Shown in pieces: positions 5,907 through 8,857 of a stretch of DNA of 8,857 nt. Each line of letters starts with the position of its first letter. Positions within the stretch are counted from its first letter, which is position 1. The DNA is from an uncultured Paracoccus sp. (GTDB taxonomy: Bacteria; Pseudomonadota; Alphaproteobacteria; Rhodobacterales; Rhodobacteraceae). The notes beneath the pieces are model-generated. The model did no database searches. It saw only the letters and a program-made list of their open reading frames with translations, and had not been told where the DNA came from. The position numbers and the translations under genes are program-made. Where the stretch lies: contig NZ_CAMIOH010000125.1 of the NCBI RefSeq assembly GCF_946221145.1, positions 1-8,857 on the forward strand. The letters are read 5' to 3'.

Positions 5907-7241
5907 ATGGCGGAACTGTACCAGACGCAGCGGGCGATGCGGAACATCCGCCGGGCAGCCCTGCAACGCGGCGTGATCGGGATCCTGGACATCGGCACGT
6001 CCAAGATCGCCTGTCTGGTGCTGCGCTTTGACGGCACCGGCACCTTCCGCGAAACCGACGGTGTCGGGCCGATGGCGGGGCAGGTCAACTTCAAGGTGAT
6101 CGGCGCGGCCTCGACCCGGTCGCGCGGGATGCGGCGCGGCCAGATCGACGTGATGGCCGAAACCGAACGCGCGATCCGCACCGTGGTCGCCGCCGCCCAG
6201 AAGGTCGCGGGGGTGCGCGTCGATCACGTCATCGCCTGCCTGTCGGGCGGGCGCCCGGCATCCTATGGCCTGGCCGGAGAGATTTCGCTGGATGCGGGCC
6301 GGGTCCAGGATCACGACGTGGCCTCGGTCCTGGCGGCCTGCGATGCGCCCGATTTCGGCCGCGGCCGAGAGGTGCTGCACGCCCAGCCGGTGAACTTTGC
6401 CGTGGATAACCGCAGCGGCCTGGGCGATCCGCGCGATCACGTCGGCAACCGCCTGGCCTGCGACATGCATGTGCTGACCGTCGATGGCGACGTGATCGGC
6501 AACCTGGTCCAGTGCATCCGGCGCTGCGATCTGGAGCTGGCGGGGGTGGCTTCGGCCTCTTATGCCTCGGCGCGGGCGTCGCTGGTCGAAGACGAACAGG
6601 AACTGGGCGCGGCCTGCATCGACTTTGGCGGCGGCGGCACGGGCGTTTCGATTTTCGTCAAGAAACACATGATCTTCGCGGATAATGTTAAGATCGGTGG
6701 CCAGCTTGTCACCCAGGATATCGCCCAGGGGCTGCGGGTGCCGCTGCCGGTTGCGGAACGGCTGAAGACGCTCAGCGGCGGGGTCGAGGCGACAGGCCGC
6801 GACGACCGCGACATGCTGGATACCGGCGCGGGCAGCAGCGACTGGGATGCCGACCGCCGCCCGGTCAGCCGCGCCGACCTGATCGGCATCATGCGCCCCC
6901 GGGTCGAGGAAATTCTGGAAGGCGTGCGTGAAGTGCTTGATGCGGCGGGATTTGACTCGATGCCCAGCCAGCAGATCGTGCTGACCGGCGGCGGCAGCCA
7001 GATCCCCGGCCTGGACGGTCTGGCGGCGCGCATCCTGGGACCGAACATCCGCTGCGGGCGTCCGCTGCGGATCGACGGGCTGGCGCATCAGTTCACCGAT
7101 CCCGGCTTTTCCAGTGCCGTGGGGCTGGCGCTGTTCGCGGCCCATCCCCAGGACGAATGGTGGGATTTCGAAATGCCCGCCCACAGCTATCCGACCCGAA
7201 GCCTGCGCCGCGCCTATCGCTGGTTCAGGAACAATTGGTGA
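5907..7241 (+). CDS. ftsA: FtsA, actin-like membrane tether of the Z ring
   Basis: FtsA is an actin-fold ATPase that binds the FtsZ C-terminal peptide and anchors the ring to the membrane. The protein has 444 residues. Phosphate-1 is GILDIGTSKIACLV (25-38), followed by the FtsA-specific 1C region (about 95-175). Phosphate-2 is CIDFGGGGTGVSIF (237-250), and the adenosine motif is IVLTGGGSQIPGLD (357-370). The last residues, SLRRAYRWFRNNW, form a basic and aromatic amphipathic helix typical of the membrane-targeting end. A 24-residue basic N-terminal stretch precedes the fold. In phosphate-2, Gly244 stands where many FtsA proteins have the Thr of DxGGGT, which is unusual. The ATG at 5907 follows AGGAAAGGGGG (5889-5899) at seven bases, and ftsQ stops three bases upstream. 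A hairpin with a T-run follows 77 bases after the stop. Confidence 0.97.
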   Translation: MAELYQTQRAMRNIRRAALQRGVIGILDIGTSKIACLVLRFDGTGTFRETDGVGPMAGQVNFKVIGAASTRSRGMRRGQIDVMAETERAIRTVVAAAQKVAGVRVDHVIACLSGGRPASYGLAGEISLDAGRVQDHDVASVLAACDAPDFGRGREVLHAQPVNFAVDNRSGLGDPRDHVGNRLACDMHVLTVDGDVIGNLVQCIRRCDLELAGVASASYASARASLVEDEQELGAACIDFGGGGTGVSIFVKKHMIFADNVKIGGQLVTQDIAQGLRVPLPVAERLKTLSGGVEATGRDDRDMLDTGAGSSDWDADRRPVSRADLIGIMRPRVEEILEGVREVLDAAGFDSMPSQQIVLTGGGSQIPGLDGLAARILGPNIRCGRPLRIDGLAHQFTDPGFSSAVGLALFAAHPQDEWWDFEMPAHSYPTRSLRRAYRWFRNNW

Positions 7242-7318
7242 TCGGGGGCCTGACATCGGGGCATCGCACACGCGGCGCCCTGTTCAACTGGATTGGCAAG
7301 ATACCGCCGAACACACCT

Positions 7319-7355
7319 GCCTGGACCACTACATTTTGCGTCCAGGCGCGTTTTT
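7319..7355 (+). terminator. Terminator-like hairpin after ftsA
   Basis: GCCTGGAC (7319-7326) pairs perfectly with GTCCAGGC (7340-7347) over a 13-base loop, and TTTTT follows at 7351-7355 after three bases. An 8-base GC-rich stem plus a T-run fits an intrinsic terminator or an attenuator. The long loop and the three-base gap before the T-run make it imperfect, so partial read-through into ftsZ is likely. Confidence 0.5.
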
Positions 7356-7358
7356 CCA

Positions 7359-7387
7359 GTGACGCAGCGGCGCTCGGCCGCTAGGAT
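7359..7387 (+). promoter_or_regulatory. Possible ftsZ promoter
   Basis: GTGACG (7359-7364) and TAGGAT (7382-7387) each match four of six consensus bases with a 17-base spacer. Transcription would start near 7394, giving a leader of about 68 bases. The spacer holds a dyad AGCGGC-N5-GCCGCT (7366-7382), which could be an operator or a small hairpin. The site sits just downstream of the terminator-like hairpin, where an ftsZ promoter would be expected. It is pattern matching only. Confidence 0.3.
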
Positions 7388-7404
7388 TGGAAGCTGATAC
7401 GAGG

Positions 7405-7409
7405 GATTC
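7405..7409 (+). promoter_or_regulatory. GANTC (CcrM-type) methylation site upstream of ftsZ
   Basis: GATTC matches GANTC, the target of the alphaproteobacterial cell-cycle methylase CcrM, 53 bases before the ftsZ ATG. In Caulobacter, GANTC sites near the ftsZ promoter affect its transcription. The others I noticed in the window lie inside genes (murG 474-478, ftsQ 5361-5365, ftsA 6954-6958). A role here is inference. Confidence 0.3.
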
Positions 7410-7461
7410 GACGGGCGGCAGGACAGGACCCGTTCGACATAGCAAAAAACAGGCGGAAACC

Positions 7462-8857
7462 ATGAACCTCAATCTGATGATGAACGACGAAGACGAACTG
7501 AAGCCCCGTATCACCGTCTTTGGTGTTGGCGGCGCGGGCGGCAACGCGGTCAACAACATGATCGAGAAGAACCTCGACGGGGTCGAGTTCGTGGTGGCCA
7601 ATACCGACGCCCAGGCGCTGTCCAGTTCGCGCGCGTCGAACCGCATCCAGATGGGTCCGAAGGTGACCGAAGGCCTTGGCGCCGGCGCCAAGCCCGCCAT
7701 CGGTGCCAAGGCCGCCGAGGAAACGATCGAGGATATCGTCGATCACCTGATGGGCGCGCATATGTGCTTTATCACCGCGGGCATGGGCGGCGGCACCGGC
7801 ACCGGCGCCGCGCCGATCATCGCGCAGGCCGCGCGCGAGATGGGGATCCTGACCGTCGGCGTCGTGACCAAGCCGTTCCAGTTCGAAGGCACCAAGCGGA
7901 TGCGCCAGGCCGATGAGGGCATCGAGGCGCTGCACAAGGTCGTGGATACGCTGCTGATCATTCCGAACCAGAACCTGTTCCGCATCGCCAACGAAAAGAC
8001 CACCTTCACCGAAGCCTTCGCCATGGCCGACGACGTGCTGTATCAGGGCGTGAAGGGCGTGACCGACCTGATGGTCAAGCCGGGCCTGATCAACCTGGAC
8101 TTCGCCGACGTGCGCTCGGTCATGGACGAGATGGGCAAGGCGATGATGGGCACCGGCGAAGCCTCGGGCGAGAACCGCGCCCAGGAAGCCGCCGAACGCG
8201 CCATCGCCAACCCGCTGCTGGACGAGGTCAGCCTGAACGGCGCCAAGGGCGTGCTGATCAACATCACCGGCGGCTATGACATGACCCTGTTCGAGCTGGA
8301 CGAGGCCGCGAACGTCATCCGCGACAAGGTGGACAGCGACGCCAACATCATCGTGGGATCCACCCTGGATCCCGACATGGACGGGTCGATCCGCGTGTCG
8401 GTCGTGGCGACCGGCATCGACGCCGCCGCCGCCCTGGCCGAGGTTCCGGCCCCCCGCCGGTCGATGGCCGAGCCGCTGACCCAGAACCCCGCCGTGTCCC
8501 AGAAGGTCGAGACCGCGCCGCAGGCCGATGACCTGCCGCCGCGCCGCGTGGCCCCGCCGGTCGCGGAAACCCGCGCCGCTGCCTCCGCTGCCCCGACCGC
8601 GCGGATCGAGGACGAGATGCCGGCCCCTGCCTATCAGCGCAAGGAAGCCGCCCAGCCGATGATGCTGAACGTCAAGGAAGACGCGGGCTTCATCGCGCCC
8701 CGCGCGCCCCAGAATGCCGCGCGCGGTCAGGCCTCGCCCGAAACGCTGGAGCGGTTGCGTCGCGCCGTCGAGAATAAAGGCGAACGCCAGCAGCCCCAGC
8801 CCGCGCCGCAGCAGGCCGAACCCGCCCGTAATCAAAGCCGCATGGCCGGTCTGGGCC
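7462..8857 (+). CDS. ftsZ: FtsZ, tubulin-like division GTPase (3' end outside window)
   Basis: FtsZ polymerises with GTP into the mid-cell ring that sets the division site. The first 465 residues are present and the frame runs off the window without a stop. The GTPase domain starts at ITVFGVGGAGGNAVNNM (17-33). The tubulin signature GGGTGTG is at 109-115, followed by VVTKPFQFEG (134-143), NQNLFRIANEKTTFTEAF (169-186) and the T7 synergy loop NLDFADVRSVM (211-221) with Asp213 and Asp216. The conserved core ends near VVATGID (314-320). From about 322 the chain is a long linker rich in Pro, Ala and Gln, with a charged island (SPETLERLRRAVENKGERQQ) near the end. Linkers longer than 140 residues are usual in alphaproteobacteria. 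The C-terminal peptide that binds FtsA lies beyond the window. The ATG at 7462 has AGGCGG five bases upstream, preceded by an A-run. Confidence 0.98.
   Translation, partial: MNLNLMMNDEDELKPRITVFGVGGAGGNAVNNMIEKNLDGVEFVVANTDAQALSSSRASNRIQMGPKVTEGLGAGAKPAIGAKAAEETIEDIVDHLMGAHMCFITAGMGGGTGTGAAPIIAQAAREMGILTVGVVTKPFQFEGTKRMRQADEGIEALHKVVDTLLIIPNQNLFRIANEKTTFTEAFAMADDVLYQGVKGVTDLMVKPGLINLDFADVRSVMDEMGKAMMGTGEASGENRAQEAAERAIANPLLDEVSLNGAKGVLINITGGYDMTLFELDEAANVIRDKVDSDANIIVGSTLDPDMDGSIRVSVVATGIDAAAALAEVPAPRRSMAEPLTQNPAVSQKVETAPQADDLPPRRVAPPVAETRAAASAAPTARIEDEMPAPAYQRKEAAQPMMLNVKEDAGFIAPRAPQNAARGQASPETLERLRRAVENKGERQQPQPAPQQAEPARNQSRMAGLG

Larger units (their letters stand above)
7242..7461 (+). other. 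ftsA-ftsZ intergenic region
   Basis: This 220-base stretch has no credible gene. The short frames that cross it are out-of-frame extensions of the ftsA end. The left part (7242-7317) shows no clear signal. The middle carries a terminator-like hairpin, then a possible promoter with a dyad in its spacer. The right part holds a GATTC site, a repeated TTCGAC (7407-7412 and 7432-7437), an A6 run (7444-7449) and the ftsZ ribosome binding region AGGCGG (7451-7456). Confidence 0.6.

Noticed and set aside
4698..7271. Very long antisense reading frame (857 codons) opposite ddl, ftsQ and ftsA
   Set aside because: It spans three secure + strand genes. The low-complexity His/Gln/Asp/Arg-rich translation is typical of the reverse frame of GC-rich genes.
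7157..7384. Small + strand frame (75 codons) running from the ftsA end into the ftsA-ftsZ gap
   Set aside because: It starts inside ftsA in another frame, crosses the hairpin, and shows no motif or ribosome-binding site of note.
7381..8835. Antisense reading frame (484 codons) opposite ftsZ
   Set aside because: The + strand carries an intact FtsZ with all motifs. The antisense product is a low-complexity shadow.
8420..8857. Pro/Ala/Gln-rich low-complexity tail of ftsZ as a repeat or foreign insertion
   Set aside because: There is no regular repeat unit, and a long disordered linker is normal for alphaproteobacterial FtsZ.
1..8857. Mobile element, CRISPR array, RNA gene or novel defence system
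   Set aside because: I found no transposase, terminal inverted repeats, spaced direct repeats, tRNA or rRNA features. All recognisable genes belong to a conserved division and cell wall cluster.

Overview
The window is a stretch of the division and cell wall (dcw) cluster of an alphaproteobacterium, with every gene on the + strand. Three things point to Rhodobacteraceae and most likely a Paracoccus-like genus: the very GC-rich coding sequence, the alphaproteobacterial FtsA/FtsZ types with a long Pro/Ala/Gln-rich FtsZ linker, and a DUF2484-type small membrane protein directly after murC, an arrangement I know from Rhodobacterales. The genus is an inference from memory of these families, not from a search.

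Layout: the 3' part of murG (1-629), murC (626-2053), a DUF2484-type membrane protein (2050-2295), an unrecognised three-helix membrane protein (2292-2663), a 272-base gap with no convincing gene, murB (2936-3877), a 158-base AT-richer leader, ddl (4036-4971), ftsQ (4959-5903), ftsA (5907-7241), a 220-base gap with a terminator-like hairpin, and ftsZ (7462 to the window end, C-terminus missing). The first four genes are joined by 4-base ATGA or GTGA overlaps, and ddl-ftsQ-ftsA are also overlapping or nearly touching. The three gaps therefore divide the cluster into four likely translational blocks: murG-murC-two membrane proteins, murB, ddl-ftsQ-ftsA, and ftsZ.

Functionally, MurB and MurC make UDP-MurNAc and add its first L-Ala. 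Ddl makes the D-Ala-D-Ala dipeptide used later in the same pathway. MurG adds GlcNAc to lipid I to give lipid II. FtsQ, FtsA and FtsZ are the divisome scaffold: the FtsZ ring, its membrane tether FtsA, and the bitopic FtsQ that links to the periplasmic machinery.

I found no mobile element, CRISPR array, tRNA, rRNA or new defence-like system. This is a conserved housekeeping region. The items worth a second look are the unrecognised membrane protein and the following gap, dyads in the ddl leader, the ftsA-ftsZ intergenic region (terminator-like hairpin, possible ftsZ promoter, a GANTC site), and substitutions in usually conserved residues of FtsA and MurG.
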